A stretch of DNA of 64,000 bases from contig JAPOKC010000012.1 in assembly GCA_029977845.1 (NCBI GenBank), positions 1-64,000 on the forward strand, read 5' to 3'. This DNA is from Mycobacteriaceae bacterium (GTDB taxonomy: Bacteria > Actinomycetota > Actinomycetes > Mycobacteriales > Mycobacteriaceae). Both the position numbers and the translations under genes were made by a program. Below the pieces are notes generated by a model. It saw only the letters and a program-made list of their open reading frames with translations, ran no database searches and was not told the origin of the DNA. Below are positions 1 to 8,429 of the stretch, piece after piece; positions within the stretch are counted from its first letter, which is position 1, and each line of letters starts with the position of its first letter.

Positions 1-159
1 GTGGCCGCCCGGTTCCGCAACTACATCGACTCCAATCGCCGCGGCGCCAAGGGTTCGGTCCCCTACGACCTGGAACGGCATTTCGGGGTGACCGCGGAGG
101 AACTGCGGACTCCGTTCGCCTTCTACTTCGACCGTTTCGACGTCCGACCGGAAGTCTGA
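1..159 (+). CDS. Sulfotransferase-like protein, C-terminal fragment
   Basis: The window opens inside this gene; an open frame runs from base 1 to a TGA at 157-159 and gives 52 residues. The tail has the pattern of actinobacterial sulfotransferase C-termini: basic NRRGAKG stretch, YDLERHFG, then EEL..PFAFYFDRFDV. No PAPS-binding loop can be checked because the N-terminus lies outside. The next gene starts 8 bases after the stop, so the two are probably co-transcribed. The family assignment rests only on tail resemblance. Confidence 0.5.
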   Translation: MAARFRNYIDSNRRGAKGSVPYDLERHFGVTAEELRTPFAFYFDRFDVRPEV

Positions 160-167
160 GGACACCT

Positions 168-1409
168 GTGAGCGAACCCATCTGGCGCACCCGGCCGGGA
201 GCCGACGCGATGGCCCCGGCGTCGGCGGAGCGCGCCGAGGAGGTGGCGCCCGGCATCTGGTGCTCCCCCGGTCTGACCAACGCCTATCTGATCACCACCT
301 CCGACGGACGGATCGTCGTCAACACCGGGATGGGTTTCGAATCCGCGGTCCACCGCGCGAACTTCGACGCCGTGGACGAATCGCCGGTGCGCTACATCAT
401 CGTCACCCAGGGACATTACGACCACGTCGGCGGGATCGACACGCTGCGCGACGCGGACACTGCGGTGGTGGCACAGGCCAACTGGCGAAGCTGGCGCGAC
501 GACAACGAACGTCTGCTGAGCTACCGGGCGGCCCGCAGCGCCTTCGCGTTCAGTGACCGACTCTCCGACGGCATCTCCGCCATCCGCCGCCGATTCGGGA
601 AACTGCCGGCGCAGAGCACGCTGCGCGCCGACATCGAGGTCGCGGACCGGATGTCGCTGACCGTCGGCGACCGGAATCTGGAACTGATCGCCACGCCCGG
701 CGGAGAGACGACTGATTCACTGGTGGTATGGCTGCCGGAGGAACGGATCTGCCTGTGCAGCAATACCTTCGGCCCGGCCTTCGGTCACATCCCGAACCTC
801 GTCACCATGCGCGGAGACCGCTACCGCGATGCCTTGACCGTAATCAGCACGATCGATCGGGTTCGTGCGCTCAAACCCGCCGTGCTGATCACCGGGCACT
901 TCGATCCCATCGTCGGCGAGGACCTCATCGAGATCGAGCTGACCCGGCTGCGCGAGGCCGTGCAATACGTGCACGACCAGACCGTCGCCGGGATGAACGC
1001 CGGCAAGGACGTGCGCACCCTGATGGCGGAGATGACACTGCCCGAACACCTCCAGGTCGGCCAGGGCTACGGGAAGCTGTCCTGGGATGTGCGGGCGATC
1101 TGGGAGAACTACTCCGGATGGTTCCATCACCGTTCCACCACCGAGCTCTATCCCGTCGGCGCGGAAGCGGTCAGCGCCGACCTGATCGAACTCGCCGGCG
1201 CCGACGCCGTCACGGCTCGTGCCCGGCAGCATCTGGATGAGGGCCGCCCGTTGCATGCGATCCACCTGGCCGAGATGGTGACGCAGGCCGATCCGGAACA
1301 TCGCGCCGCGCGCGAGGTGCTGGTCACCGCGCACCGCAACCTGCTGGCGGACAGCCGTAACTTCTGGGAGACCGCATGGCTGAACACTCAGATCGAGAGG
1401 TACTCATGA
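168..1409 (+). CDS. MBL-fold hydrolase with alkylsulfatase-type dimerisation region
   Basis: 413 residues, GTG start. Residues 30-250 form a metallo-beta-lactamase fold with QGHYDHVGG at 81-89 and a late GHFDPIVG metal loop. The part after about residue 250, with a dimerisation-like helical segment and a C-terminal helical repeat, resembles SdsA1/BDS1-type alkylsulfatases, which cleave sulfate esters. The usual first histidine of HxHxDH is Gln here, and the family's Glu metal ligands around SNTFGPAFGHI are not obvious, so metal binding may differ. It sits after a sulfotransferase-like gene and overlaps the next SDR gene by 4 bases (ATGA), suggesting one operon. Substrate is unknown. Confidence 0.75.
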   Translation: MSEPIWRTRPGADAMAPASAERAEEVAPGIWCSPGLTNAYLITTSDGRIVVNTGMGFESAVHRANFDAVDESPVRYIIVTQGHYDHVGGIDTLRDADTAVVAQANWRSWRDDNERLLSYRAARSAFAFSDRLSDGISAIRRRFGKLPAQSTLRADIEVADRMSLTVGDRNLELIATPGGETTDSLVVWLPEERICLCSNTFGPAFGHIPNLVTMRGDRYRDALTVISTIDRVRALKPAVLITGHFDPIVGEDLIEIELTRLREAVQYVHDQTVAGMNAGKDVRTLMAEMTLPEHLQVGQGYGKLSWDVRAIWENYSGWFHHRSTTELYPVGAEAVSADLIELAGADAVTARARQHLDEGRPLHAIHLAEMVTQADPEHRAAREVLVTAHRNLLADSRNFWETAWLNTQIERYS

Positions 1410-2155
1410 ACGCCCGCGTCAGCTTCGACTTCACCGGCACCCGGGTGCTCGTCACCGGGGCCACCAGCGGGATCGGTCACGAGGTTGCGCGATTGTTCCG
1501 CGACTCCGGAGCCGAGGTCACCGCCACCGGCACCAAGGGGGCCGTCGGCGACTACGACACCGATCTGACGGGGATGGCCTATCGCCAACTCGTACTGACC
1601 GACCCGGATTCGATCACCGCACTGGCCGACGGCTTCACCACGCTGGACGTTCTGATCAACAATGCCGGGGCCAACTTTCCCGGCGGCCTCGACGAATCCA
1701 AACCGGACGGATTCGAGGCCTCGGTGCAGCTGAACCTGCTAGGTCCCTATCGGCTGACCATGGCATTGCACCGCGCGCTGCGCTCCTCAACCGCCTCCGG
1801 CGGCGCCAGTGTGGTGAATCTGGCGTCGATGTCCGCACTGCGGGCGGTGACCCTGGTGCCCGGCTATGCCGCCGCCAAGTCGGGCATCGTCAACATCACC
1901 CGCAACCTCGCGGTGAAATGGGCTCCGCACGGCATCCGGGTCAATGCGGTGGCGCCTGGAGCGATCGAGACCCCGATGACGGCGCCGATGAGCGCGGTCC
2001 CCGACATCGTCGCCGCCGAACGCGCCCATATCCCCCTGGACCGGTTCGGGACCACCGCCGAGATCGCCCCGACCATTGCTTTCCTGTGCACCGAACAGAG
2101 TAGCTATACCACCGGTGCGGTTTTCGTCCTCGACGGTGGATCGGATTGTGTCTAG
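1406..2155 (+). CDS. Short-chain dehydrogenase/reductase
   Basis: 249 residues. The start is the ATG overlapping the previous stop (ATGA), preceded by a GAGAGG ribosome site; an upstream in-frame ATG at 1376 lies inside the previous gene and is less likely. Classical SDR features are present: TGATSGIG nucleotide loop at 17-24, NNAG at 85-88, catalytic Ser near 141, Tyr154 and Lys158 in YAAAK, and PGAIETPM after the active site. It is a cytosolic NAD(P)-dependent oxidoreductase. Coupling to the MBL hydrolase suggests it processes the alcohol released by that enzyme, which is an inference. Confidence 0.85.
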   Translation: MNARVSFDFTGTRVLVTGATSGIGHEVARLFRDSGAEVTATGTKGAVGDYDTDLTGMAYRQLVLTDPDSITALADGFTTLDVLINNAGANFPGGLDESKPDGFEASVQLNLLGPYRLTMALHRALRSSTASGGASVVNLASMSALRAVTLVPGYAAAKSGIVNITRNLAVKWAPHGIRVNAVAPGAIETPMTAPMSAVPDIVAAERAHIPLDRFGTTAEIAPTIAFLCTEQSSYTTGAVFVLDGGSDCV

Positions 2156-2263
2156 CAGCTCACGCTTGGTTAAGAGCATTTCTCACAGGAGTTTTAGAGG
2201 ATCGCGAGTGACCCGCCGGGGTTTGCTGAGTAGCGTCGGTGACAGAACCTACAAGGGGGCGTC

Positions 2264-2689
2264 ATGACCAGCTTCACCTCGCGCTACGGCAATCCGGCCG
2301 ACGACTACAAGGGCGCCCACATCTGGGCCCAGTGCCGGCACACCGCCACCAAGGTGGCCGTCGCCGGACGCGTCGACGCCCGCAATGTGGACCATGTGAT
2401 CGCCCGCAGCGTCCGGGTGGTTCGCGATGACGCCCCGTTCGTACTCGATCTGAGCGGTGTCACCACCTTCACCCCGGCAGCGCTGCGACTGCTGTCGGCC
2501 GTCGACGAGCACTGCGCCGCCCTCGGCGTTCAATGGGCCCTGGTCACCAGCGATGCGGTCATCCGCCGGATGCCCCGGCGTGTCGAGTTCACCATGCTCA
2601 ACACGGTCGCCGAGGCCGAGCAGCGATTCGACGATGCGATCCTGCGCCGGCGCAGCATGCTGCTGCCGCTGATGCGCCGCTCGGCCTGA
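2264..2689 (+). CDS. STAS-domain protein (anti-sigma antagonist-like)
   Basis: 141 residues with a STAS-like core: a beta strand with VAVAGRVDARNV, then FVLDLSGVTTFTPAALRLL, the position where anti-anti-sigma factors carry the phosphorylatable Ser/Thr (here TFTPAA), then a C-terminal helix. A basic C-terminal tail follows. An AAGGGGG ribosome site precedes the ATG. It stands alone, without a kinase partner next to it. The 108-base stretch before it (2156-2263) holds no further gene or clear promoter that I can see. Confidence 0.7.
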   Translation: MTSFTSRYGNPADDYKGAHIWAQCRHTATKVAVAGRVDARNVDHVIARSVRVVRDDAPFVLDLSGVTTFTPAALRLLSAVDEHCAALGVQWALVTSDAVIRRMPRRVEFTMLNTVAEAEQRFDDAILRRRSMLLPLMRRSA

Positions 2690-2714
2690 GCCCTGCCCGA
2701 ACCCAGACTCCGCG

Positions 2715-2720
2715 TACGCT
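2715..2720 (+). promoter_or_regulatory. -10 element TACGCT, leaderless
   Basis: TACGCT lies 6 nt before the GTG at 2727, placing the transcription start at the start codon; no ribosome site is seen. Confidence 0.45.
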
Positions 2721-2726
2721 GGTCAG

Positions 2727-3155
2727 GTGCGCCTGACTCCCGGACTGACATCGGTGGCTCTGTGCGCCGCCGGTCTGGTACTCGGCGCAGGGACGGCTGG
2801 AGCCGACCCGGCGGGCACGATCACCGCTGACGGCACCTACACGGTGGGCCAGGACATCGCCCCCGGGGTGTACGCCTCGGCCGGACCGGTTTCCGGGGGG
2901 GTCTGTTACTGGCGGCGGTCCGGCGCCGACAACGCCACGCTGAACAATGCGATGTCCAAACAGCCGCAGATCGTCGAGATCGAGGCCACCGACGCCACGT
3001 TCAAGACCACGGGTTGTCAGCCCTGGCAGCCGACGGACGCGCCACTGCCCGCTCAGAATCCGCCGTGGCTCTCCCAGTTGCAGTTGCGGCATAACCTCGA
3101 CATTCTGAACGGCCTGGCAGGTCAGTCCGGCAACGGGCAACTTCCGCCGTACTGA
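2727..3155 (+). CDS. Exported protein with GxYxVG...CYWxR module
   Basis: 142 residues. GTG start, then a signal peptide ending TAGA|DP near residue 27. The mature part carries the actinobacterial surface module DGTYTVGQDIAPGVY...GGVCYWRR...CQPW, with two cysteines probably forming a disulfide. This module is common in secreted or lipid-anchored proteins of Mycobacterium and Streptomyces with no assigned reaction. The C-terminal 45 residues are proline-rich. It converges with the Cdh gene, whose stop is one base beyond its own. Confidence 0.7.
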   Translation: MRLTPGLTSVALCAAGLVLGAGTAGADPAGTITADGTYTVGQDIAPGVYASAGPVSGGVCYWRRSGADNATLNNAMSKQPQIVEIEATDATFKTTGCQPWQPTDAPLPAQNPPWLSQLQLRHNLDILNGLAGQSGNGQLPPY

Positions 3156-3156
3156 T

Positions 3157-3918
3157 TCACTTCCCGATCGATACCGGCGCCGGGCACGCCTGATGGTCCT
3201 GCAACTGCTCACCACCGGCGAAGTCGCCGGTCTCCCCGTTGGCCCGGTCGGCCAGGATCACGAATCCGGGCCGGCCGTCGCGTATCGCGCCGACCACCAC
3301 CAGCGTCTGGATACCCATCTCGTTACCCGGATCAGCCAGGGCCTCGGCCCGCAGCCGAAAGGGATTGACTGCCAGGTCATCTCCGTCGACAGCCATCGCG
3401 TCATAGCTGTGCCCGTTCAGCAGCGGCCCGAAGGGCGCCCAGTCAGGTCCGATCTCGGCGGCGTGGCGGGCCAGCGCGTCATACACGTCGGCCCGGAGGC
3501 AGTCGATGTGGATGTGCAGCTGATTCTGTGACCTCGCCACCGAGGAGTTGACCGCCAGACTCACCCAGTCACGCGGCAACGTCCCGCCGGCCGCCGCCTC
3601 AGTGAACGAACGGGACCGCCACGCCGCGGCGAAGTAGTTCGGCGTCCCGGGCGCGATCAGCTCCGGGCTTTCGACACCACTGACCTTCGCGGTCGGGATC
3701 AGCAGGAACTGTCGCTCTCCCTCGAGGTCCTTGAGCACCACCCAACCGCCGTCGAGGTCCACCGCGGAGCAGGGCGCCGGATCCCGATCGGCCACTTCGC
3801 CTGCGACGCACCGATCGTTCACCAGATGCCACAGGACATCGGAGTCTGCGTGCGCCGTGCCGGTGCCACCCAGGAGCGCCACGACCACCAGTGGCGCCCA
3901 GCGTCCACCTGCTCGCAT
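3157..3918 (-). CDS. cdh: CDP-diacylglycerol pyrophosphatase
   Basis: 253 residues with a signal peptide (cleaved near THAHA-DS, residue 25), so exported or periplasmic. It matches Cdh-type enzymes, which hydrolyse CDP-diacylglycerol to CMP and phosphatidate. NQLHIHIDC is the HIT-like histidine motif of the family, preceded by an alpha/beta core with ARSQN. It is near the family's usual 250 residues. The gene diverges from yaaA through a 23-base gap that holds overlapping -10 elements for both genes. Confidence 0.85.
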   Translation of the reverse strand: MRAGGRWAPLVVVALLGGTGTAHADSDVLWHLVNDRCVAGEVADRDPAPCSAVDLDGGWVVLKDLEGERQFLLIPTAKVSGVESPELIAPGTPNYFAAAWRSRSFTEAAAGGTLPRDWVSLAVNSSVARSQNQLHIHIDCLRADVYDALARHAAEIGPDWAPFGPLLNGHSYDAMAVDGDDLAVNPFRLRAEALADPGNEMGIQTLVVVGAIRDGRPGFVILADRANGETGDFAGGEQLQDHQACPAPVSIGK

Positions 3919-3924
3919 CGCCCC

Positions 3925-3930
3925 ACCCTA
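3925..3930 (-). promoter_or_regulatory. -10 element TAGGGT for cdh
   Basis: On the minus strand TAGGGT lies 6 nt before the cdh ATG. It shares its TA pair with the yaaA -10 on the other strand. Confidence 0.5.
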
Positions 3931-3934
3931 CGAT
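3929..3934 (+). promoter_or_regulatory. -10 element TACGAT for yaaA
   Basis: TACGAT lies 7 nt before the GTG at 3942. With the opposing hexamer it forms ANNNTANNNT, a symmetric bidirectional -10. Confidence 0.5.
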
Positions 3935-3941
3935 CGAGGGC

Positions 3942-4688
3942 GTGATCGTGCTGCTGCCTCCGTCGGAGACCAAACGCTCCGGCGGCGACGGCCCGCCCCT
4001 GCGGCTCCGCGATCTGCGCACGCCGGCGCTGCGCGCTCTTCGCACCGAACTCGTCGGGGATCTCGTCGCACTGGCCGCCGATCCGAAGACCTGCCGCACG
4101 GCGCTGGGTATCTCGGCAAGCCAGGACGATGAGATCGCCCGTAACGCCGCGCTGCGCCGGTCACCGACGATGCCGGCGATCCAGCGCTACACCGGGGTGC
4201 TCTATGACGCGCTCGACATCGGTTCACTCACCGCGGCGGCCGCCGCTCGGGCGAAGAACCGGCTGTTCGTCGGTTCGGCGCTGTTCGGTCTGTTGCGAGC
4301 CGACGACATGATCCCCGCCTATCGCCTGTCAGCCGGTTCCAAGCTGCCGGGCCGCCCCGGTCTGCCTTCCCGGTGGCGCCCGGTGCTCGAACCGGTGCTG
4401 GCCGAAATGGCCGGCCGCGAACTGGTGGTCGACCTGCGCTCCGGGGCCTACGTCGGACTCGGAAGGCTCGACGGCGCCGTACGCGTGGATGTGATGGCCG
4501 AGCGCGCCGACGGACACCGCACGGTGGTGAGCCACTTCAACAAGGCGCACAAGGGCCTGCTCGCCCGAGCCCTGGCGAGTTCGAAGTCCGAACCCGACGA
4601 CGCCACGTCGGTGGCCTCCATCGCCAAGAAGGCGGGTATGCGGGTGGAGCGCGATGGCGACGAGCTGACCATCGTTGTGCCCGCCTGA
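3942..4688 (+). CDS. yaaA: Peroxide-stress protein YaaA-like
   Basis: 248 residues. The family begins with a hydrophobic strand then P(S/P)xT/K; here it reads VIVLLPPSETKR directly after the GTG at 3942, which fixes the start although the frame is open further upstream. Other YaaA hallmarks are RYTGVLYDAL, then LFGLLRADDMIPAYRLSAGSKL, then VDLRSG.Y and the late FNKAHKG. In E. coli YaaA lowers free iron and DNA damage under peroxide; its activity is poorly defined. First gene of a tight four-gene operon. Confidence 0.85.
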   Translation: MIVLLPPSETKRSGGDGPPLRLRDLRTPALRALRTELVGDLVALAADPKTCRTALGISASQDDEIARNAALRRSPTMPAIQRYTGVLYDALDIGSLTAAAAARAKNRLFVGSALFGLLRADDMIPAYRLSAGSKLPGRPGLPSRWRPVLEPVLAEMAGRELVVDLRSGAYVGLGRLDGAVRVDVMAERADGHRTVVSHFNKAHKGLLARALASSKSEPDDATSVASIAKKAGMRVERDGDELTIVVPA

Positions 4689-5284
4689 TGCATGATGTGA
4701 CGGTGAGTTCCCGCTGGCAGCAGTCCGACGTCTCCCGAGGCGACGACTACGACGAGCGCTGGCGCAAGCTGGCCGCGTCCGGGAAGAACATCCACGGCGA
4801 GGCCGACCTGGTGGAGTCGTTGCTAAGGAATCCGGCATGCGCAGTCCTGGATGCCGGTTGCGGTACCGGCCGGGTGGGGATCGAACTCGCGGCGCGCGGC
4901 TACCGGGTGACCGGTGTGGACTCCGACCCGGCCATGCTGACGACGGCGCGCGCCAAGGGTCCCGAATTACTGTGGGTCCAAGCTGATCTCGCGGATCTGC
5001 CCGACGCCGTACCGAGTTCGTTCGACCTGATCCTGCTGGCCGGCAATGTGATGATCTTCCTCGAAGCCGGGACCGAGGACCGGGTGGTGAGCGGACTGGC
5101 CGGCCGGTTGGCGCCGGGCGGGCTGCTGGTGGCCGGTTTCAGCCTGCGCCCCGATCGGCTGTCCTTGCAGCGCTACGACGAACTCGCCGCCGCCGCGGGC
5201 CTGGGAGCGGTGCACCGGTGGGCGACCTGGGACCGCGTACCCTACGCCGGCGGTGACTACGCAGTGTCGGTGCACCGCCGATGA
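4688..5284 (+). CDS. Class I SAM-dependent methyltransferase
   Basis: 198 residues. The ATG overlaps the yaaA stop (TGATG), implying coupled translation; GTG codons 9 and 15 bases later are alternatives. Residues 45-60 contain the SAM-binding loop VLDAGCGTGRVG, followed by VTGVDSDPAML (acidic ribose-binding residue) and LILLAGNVMIFL as motif IV. The fold is the small-molecule or protein methyltransferase type; no substrate domain can be named. It sits between yaaA and a GGDEF-like gene with overlapping junctions on both sides. Confidence 0.8.
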   Translation: MHDVTVSSRWQQSDVSRGDDYDERWRKLAASGKNIHGEADLVESLLRNPACAVLDAGCGTGRVGIELAARGYRVTGVDSDPAMLTTARAKGPELLWVQADLADLPDAVPSSFDLILLAGNVMIFLEAGTEDRVVSGLAGRLAPGGLLVAGFSLRPDRLSLQRYDELAAAAGLGAVHRWATWDRVPYAGGDYAVSVHRR

Positions 5285-6366
5285 GACTGTCCGGCGGCCA
5301 CACTGACGACCAGTACCACGCGTTCACCACGCGCCTGGCCGCCGCCGGATATCAGACCACCACGATGCGGGTGGTCGGTGGTTGCATTCTGGGTCTCGGA
5401 CTCTCCGCACTGCTGGCCGGACTCGTGCCCAATGCCGCGCCCTGGCCGGGATTCCGGCTCGCCTACATCGGAATCGCAGCAGCATGTGTCGCGCTGGCGG
5501 CGCCATGGTTCCGGTATCGCTGGCCCACCCGCCGGGAGTCCACCGCGGTCGTCGTGGTCGGCGCCTTCGCGCTCGCGGCGGGTTGTCTGGCCACCATCGA
5601 TCCGATGGCCGGCATGCTCACCGCCGCCGCCTTTCCGTTCGTACTCGGCTTCACCGCCCTGTTCCACAGTTCACGACTGCTCGCACTGACCGCCACCCTC
5701 GCGGTGACCACCATCGTGGCGCTCACCGGCCGCATCGCCCGGCACGACGTGGCCACCGCCATCGCCGTCACCATCCCCATCGTGCTGCTGTGCGTGGTGG
5801 TCAGCTTCGCCTGTCGCACCATCGCCACCGTCGGCGTCTCGGAAATGGACCAGGGCGAGTTGGATCCGGTGACCGGACTGCTGACCCGGGATTCGTTCTA
5901 CGAGCGGGCCGCGACATTGCTCGGCGCACGCCACCGAGGTGATGACCGATACCTGGTCATCGTCGCGATCACCATCGACACCCTGAACGCGATCACCGGC
6001 GTACAGGGGATGAAGGGCTCCACCCGGGCACGGGTGTCGGCGGGTCAGGCGCTGCGCGAGACGGTCCGGCGCGGGGCCGTACTGGGCCACCTCGATGAGG
6101 GCCAATTCGTGATCGCCGACACCTTCACCACCTCGGACCCGTCTCCGCTCGGAGAACGTGTCCGCGGGGCCATCGCATCCACACCGTCCGGGATCACTGC
6201 CAGTATCGGCGTCGTCAGCACCGCACTGGGTCCGCTGATCGACCGTCCGCCGTACGAGGTGCTCGACGAGGTGATCGCCCAGGCGGGGCAGGTGATGGCG
6301 CAGGCACGTCGCGGCGGCGGAAATCAGGTGCGTTACGTCTTCGACACCGATCTGCGGGCTTCATGA
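5281..6366 (+). CDS. Membrane protein with degenerate GGDEF domain
   Basis: 361 residues; ATG overlaps the previous stop (ATGA). Residues about 28-180 form some six hydrophobic membrane segments. A diguanylate-cyclase-type domain follows from residue 196: DPVTGLLTRDSFYE matches DxLTGLxNRR, and ITASIGVV matches the conserved ASIGV strand. The signature GG(D/E)EF is replaced by LDEGQF (HLDEGQFVI), losing the glycines and acidic metal ligand. It is probably a sensor or GTP/c-di-GMP-related regulator without cyclase activity. Length and layout fit mycobacterial membrane GGDEF proteins. Confidence 0.75.
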   Translation: MRLSGGHTDDQYHAFTTRLAAAGYQTTTMRVVGGCILGLGLSALLAGLVPNAAPWPGFRLAYIGIAAACVALAAPWFRYRWPTRRESTAVVVVGAFALAAGCLATIDPMAGMLTAAAFPFVLGFTALFHSSRLLALTATLAVTTIVALTGRIARHDVATAIAVTIPIVLLCVVVSFACRTIATVGVSEMDQGELDPVTGLLTRDSFYERAATLLGARHRGDDRYLVIVAITIDTLNAITGVQGMKGSTRARVSAGQALRETVRRGAVLGHLDEGQFVIADTFTTSDPSPLGERVRGAIASTPSGITASIGVVSTALGPLIDRPPYEVLDEVIAQAGQVMAQARRGGGNQVRYVFDTDLRAS

Positions 6367-7163
6367 AACACCTCACGGCACGCACAGCACTTCTGATCGC
6401 CGTTGCGCTGGGGCTTTCCCAATCCACCGCAGTCGCCGACGCGCCCGCCCCTTTCGTCGACCTACATGAGGTCGCCCCGAGCATCCTGACCGATATGCGC
6501 TACTTCACCCCGCACAACTTCACCGGCGATCCGGTCGAGGGGTACGAGGCCCCGATGTGCATCCTGACCCGTCCGGCCGCCGAGGCCCTGGGCCGGGCCC
6601 AGCAGGACTTCCTCGAACGCGGCTACTCCCTCAAGGTCTACGACTGCTACCGGCCGCAACGGGCGGTGGACGACTTCGTGAGCTGGGCCGAGAATCTCGA
6701 AGACCAGCGCATGAAGCCGGAGTTCTACCCCCGGGTCGACAAGTCCACGTTGTTCGCCGACGGCTACATCGCCGAACGTTCCGGCCACAGTCGCGGCAGT
6801 ACCGTCGATCTCACGCTCGTGAAACTGCCTGCGGCCAGTGCCGCTCCGTACGTCCCAGGCCAGGCGCTGGTGGATTGTGTTGCACCCCAACAACTCCGGT
6901 TCCCGGACAACTCGATCGACATGGGCACCGGGTACGACTGCTTCGACATGGTCGCGAACACCTTCGACCCCCGCGTGGGCGGCGACCAGATGAAGAACCG
7001 CACACTTCTCCTCGAGGAACTCCAACGCCGAGGGTTCGTCAACTACGACAAGGAGTGGTGGCACTTCACCTTCAAGCCGCCCGGCGAGGGCGAGCCCTAC
7101 CCGGACACCTTCTTCGACTTCCCGGTGGCGCCGTTACCCGCCGGTCAGGATCCCGCGCAGTAA
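6363..7163 (+). CDS. Exported D-Ala-D-Ala dipeptidase, VanX/DdpX family
   Basis: 266 residues, ATGA overlap with the previous gene. A signal peptide ends near VADA-PAP (residue 27). The peptidase M15D signature is complete: substrate Arg in YRPQRA (about 98-101), zinc ligands in [11 protein letters not shown] (His142, Asp149) and EWWHF late in the protein, with the catalytic Glu just before the Trp pair. Exported enzymes of this family cleave D-Ala-D-Ala or related cell-wall dipeptides. No vanA/vanH genes lie nearby, so wall recycling is more likely than vancomycin resistance. Its 3' end overlaps cinA by 30 bases. Confidence 0.85.
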   Translation: MKHLTARTALLIAVALGLSQSTAVADAPAPFVDLHEVAPSILTDMRYFTPHNFTGDPVEGYEAPMCILTRPAAEALGRAQQDFLERGYSLKVYDCYRPQRAVDDFVSWAENLEDQRMKPEFYPRVDKSTLFADGYIAERSGHSRGSTVDLTLVKLPAASAAPYVPGQALVDCVAPQQLRFPDNSIDMGTGYDCFDMVANTFDPRVGGDQMKNRTLLLEELQRRGFVNYDKEWWHFTFKPPGEGEPYPDTFFDFPVAPLPAGQDPAQ

Positions 7164-8408
7164 GTGCATGGCGATCGTCGTAGACCGCTCGCGGATGTCG
7201 GTGCGCTCCCCCGGCACCCGCACGCATCTCGTGACGGTCGGCCCGCCGGCGAGTTTGACGCAGAACCAGACCGTGCCGACCGGCTTGTCCGGTGTGCCCC
7301 CACCCGGACCGGCCACGCCGGTGATCGCCACCGCGGTGTCGGCGTCCAGACGGCGCAACGCCCCGGCGGCCATCGCGGAGGCGACCTGCTCGGAGACCGC
7401 ACCGTGCTCCTCGATGAGCGCGGGGTCGACGCCGAGCACCTCGATCTTCGCCTCGTTGGCGTAGGAGACCACCCCGCCCATCACATAGGCCGACGACCCC
7501 GGCCGATCGGTCAGTCTGGCCGCGAGCATCCCCGCGGTACAGGACTCCGCGGTGGCGATGCGCCGCCCGGCGAGTAGCTCGGCGACCTGCTCGTCGACGG
7601 TCGATCCGTCCTCGGAGAAGATCGCCGCGCCGTGCCGTTGCCGCAGCAGGTCCATCAACTGCCGATAGGCCTGCGCATGATCGGGTTCGTACCGGGTGAC
7701 GATCTCGAGTTCGCCGCGACGCAGGCAGGTGGTGATCTCCAGTCCGGCGAAACCGGGAATGCGCTCGGCCTCGCGCAGCGTCTCGGCCAGACCGGACTCG
7801 GCCAGACCGAACATCCGCACGGTCTCCTGGCGATAAATGGTTCGTCCCGAAATCGCCTGCTGCGCAAACTCGGTCGCCATCGCGGCCGACCACATGCCCT
7901 GCAACTCCTTCGGCGGGCCGGGGAGCACGACGATCGTCGGCGCGCCCTCTTCCCGGCCGCCCACCACCACACCTGGGGCGGTACCGACCGGGTCGAGCAC
8001 AGTGGCTCCCTGCGGCACCATCGCCTGCTTGCGGTTGGCCTCACGCACCGCAGCGACGTCCACATCGGTGAAACGGGACATCCATTTCTCGATGATCGCC
8101 GCGATCTTGGCTTCCATCGCCTCGTCGAGCAGCAATTCCCGGCCGCAGAACCGGGCGACGGTCGCCACCGTCATGTCGTCGGCCGTCGGACCCAGTCCGC
8201 CGGTGGTGACGATGAGGTCGACTCCCTCGGCGCGCAGGAACCGCAATTGCGCCTCGATGTCGGCGGCCCGGTCACCGCAGATGGTGATGTGCGCCAACTC
8301 GACTCCGAGTTCGAGCAACCGGTCGGCCACCCACGGACCGTTCTGATCCCTGACCCGTCCGGTCAGCACCTCGGTGCCGGTGACCAGAATGCCTGCGCGC
8401 GCGCTCAT
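7134..8408 (-). CDS. cinA: CinA-family protein (NMN deamidase / MoCF-like)
   Basis: 424 residues, the full two-domain length. The N-terminal molybdopterin-binding-like domain has [10 protein letters not shown] near residue 70 and VLPGPP; the C-terminal deamidase domain (from about 265) has ATAESCTAG and TGVAGPGGG. CinA proteins can hydrolyse ADP-ribose pyrophosphate and deamidate NMN, and have been tied to drug tolerance in mycobacteria. M. tuberculosis Rv1901 is the homologue I recall in this neighbourhood. A -10 element lies 7 nt before the ATG and no ribosome site is visible. Confidence 0.9.
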   Translation of the reverse strand: MSARAGILVTGTEVLTGRVRDQNGPWVADRLLELGVELAHITICGDRAADIEAQLRFLRAEGVDLIVTTGGLGPTADDMTVATVARFCGRELLLDEAMEAKIAAIIEKWMSRFTDVDVAAVREANRKQAMVPQGATVLDPVGTAPGVVVGGREEGAPTIVVLPGPPKELQGMWSAAMATEFAQQAISGRTIYRQETVRMFGLAESGLAETLREAERIPGFAGLEITTCLRRGELEIVTRYEPDHAQAYRQLMDLLRQRHGAAIFSEDGSTVDEQVAELLAGRRIATAESCTAGMLAARLTDRPGSSAYVMGGVVSYANEAKIEVLGVDPALIEEHGAVSEQVASAMAAGALRRLDADTAVAITGVAGPGGGTPDKPVGTVWFCVKLAGGPTVTRCVRVPGERTDIRERSTTIAMHLLRGILTGG

Positions 8409-8415
8409 CTGATGC

Positions 8416-8421
8416 AGCCTA
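8416..8421 (-). promoter_or_regulatory. -10 element TAGGCT for cinA
   Basis: TAGGCT on the minus strand, 7 nt before the cinA ATG; suggests a leaderless transcript. Confidence 0.45.
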
Positions 8422-8429
8422 TCGGCGCC

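Noticed and set aside
2156..2263. GGTT-like hexamers as a SigF promoter before the STAS gene
   Set aside because: The required GGGTA element is absent at proper spacing.
6363..7163. Vancomycin-resistance cluster
   Set aside because: Only the VanX-type dipeptidase is present; no ligase or D-lactate dehydrogenase gene nearby.
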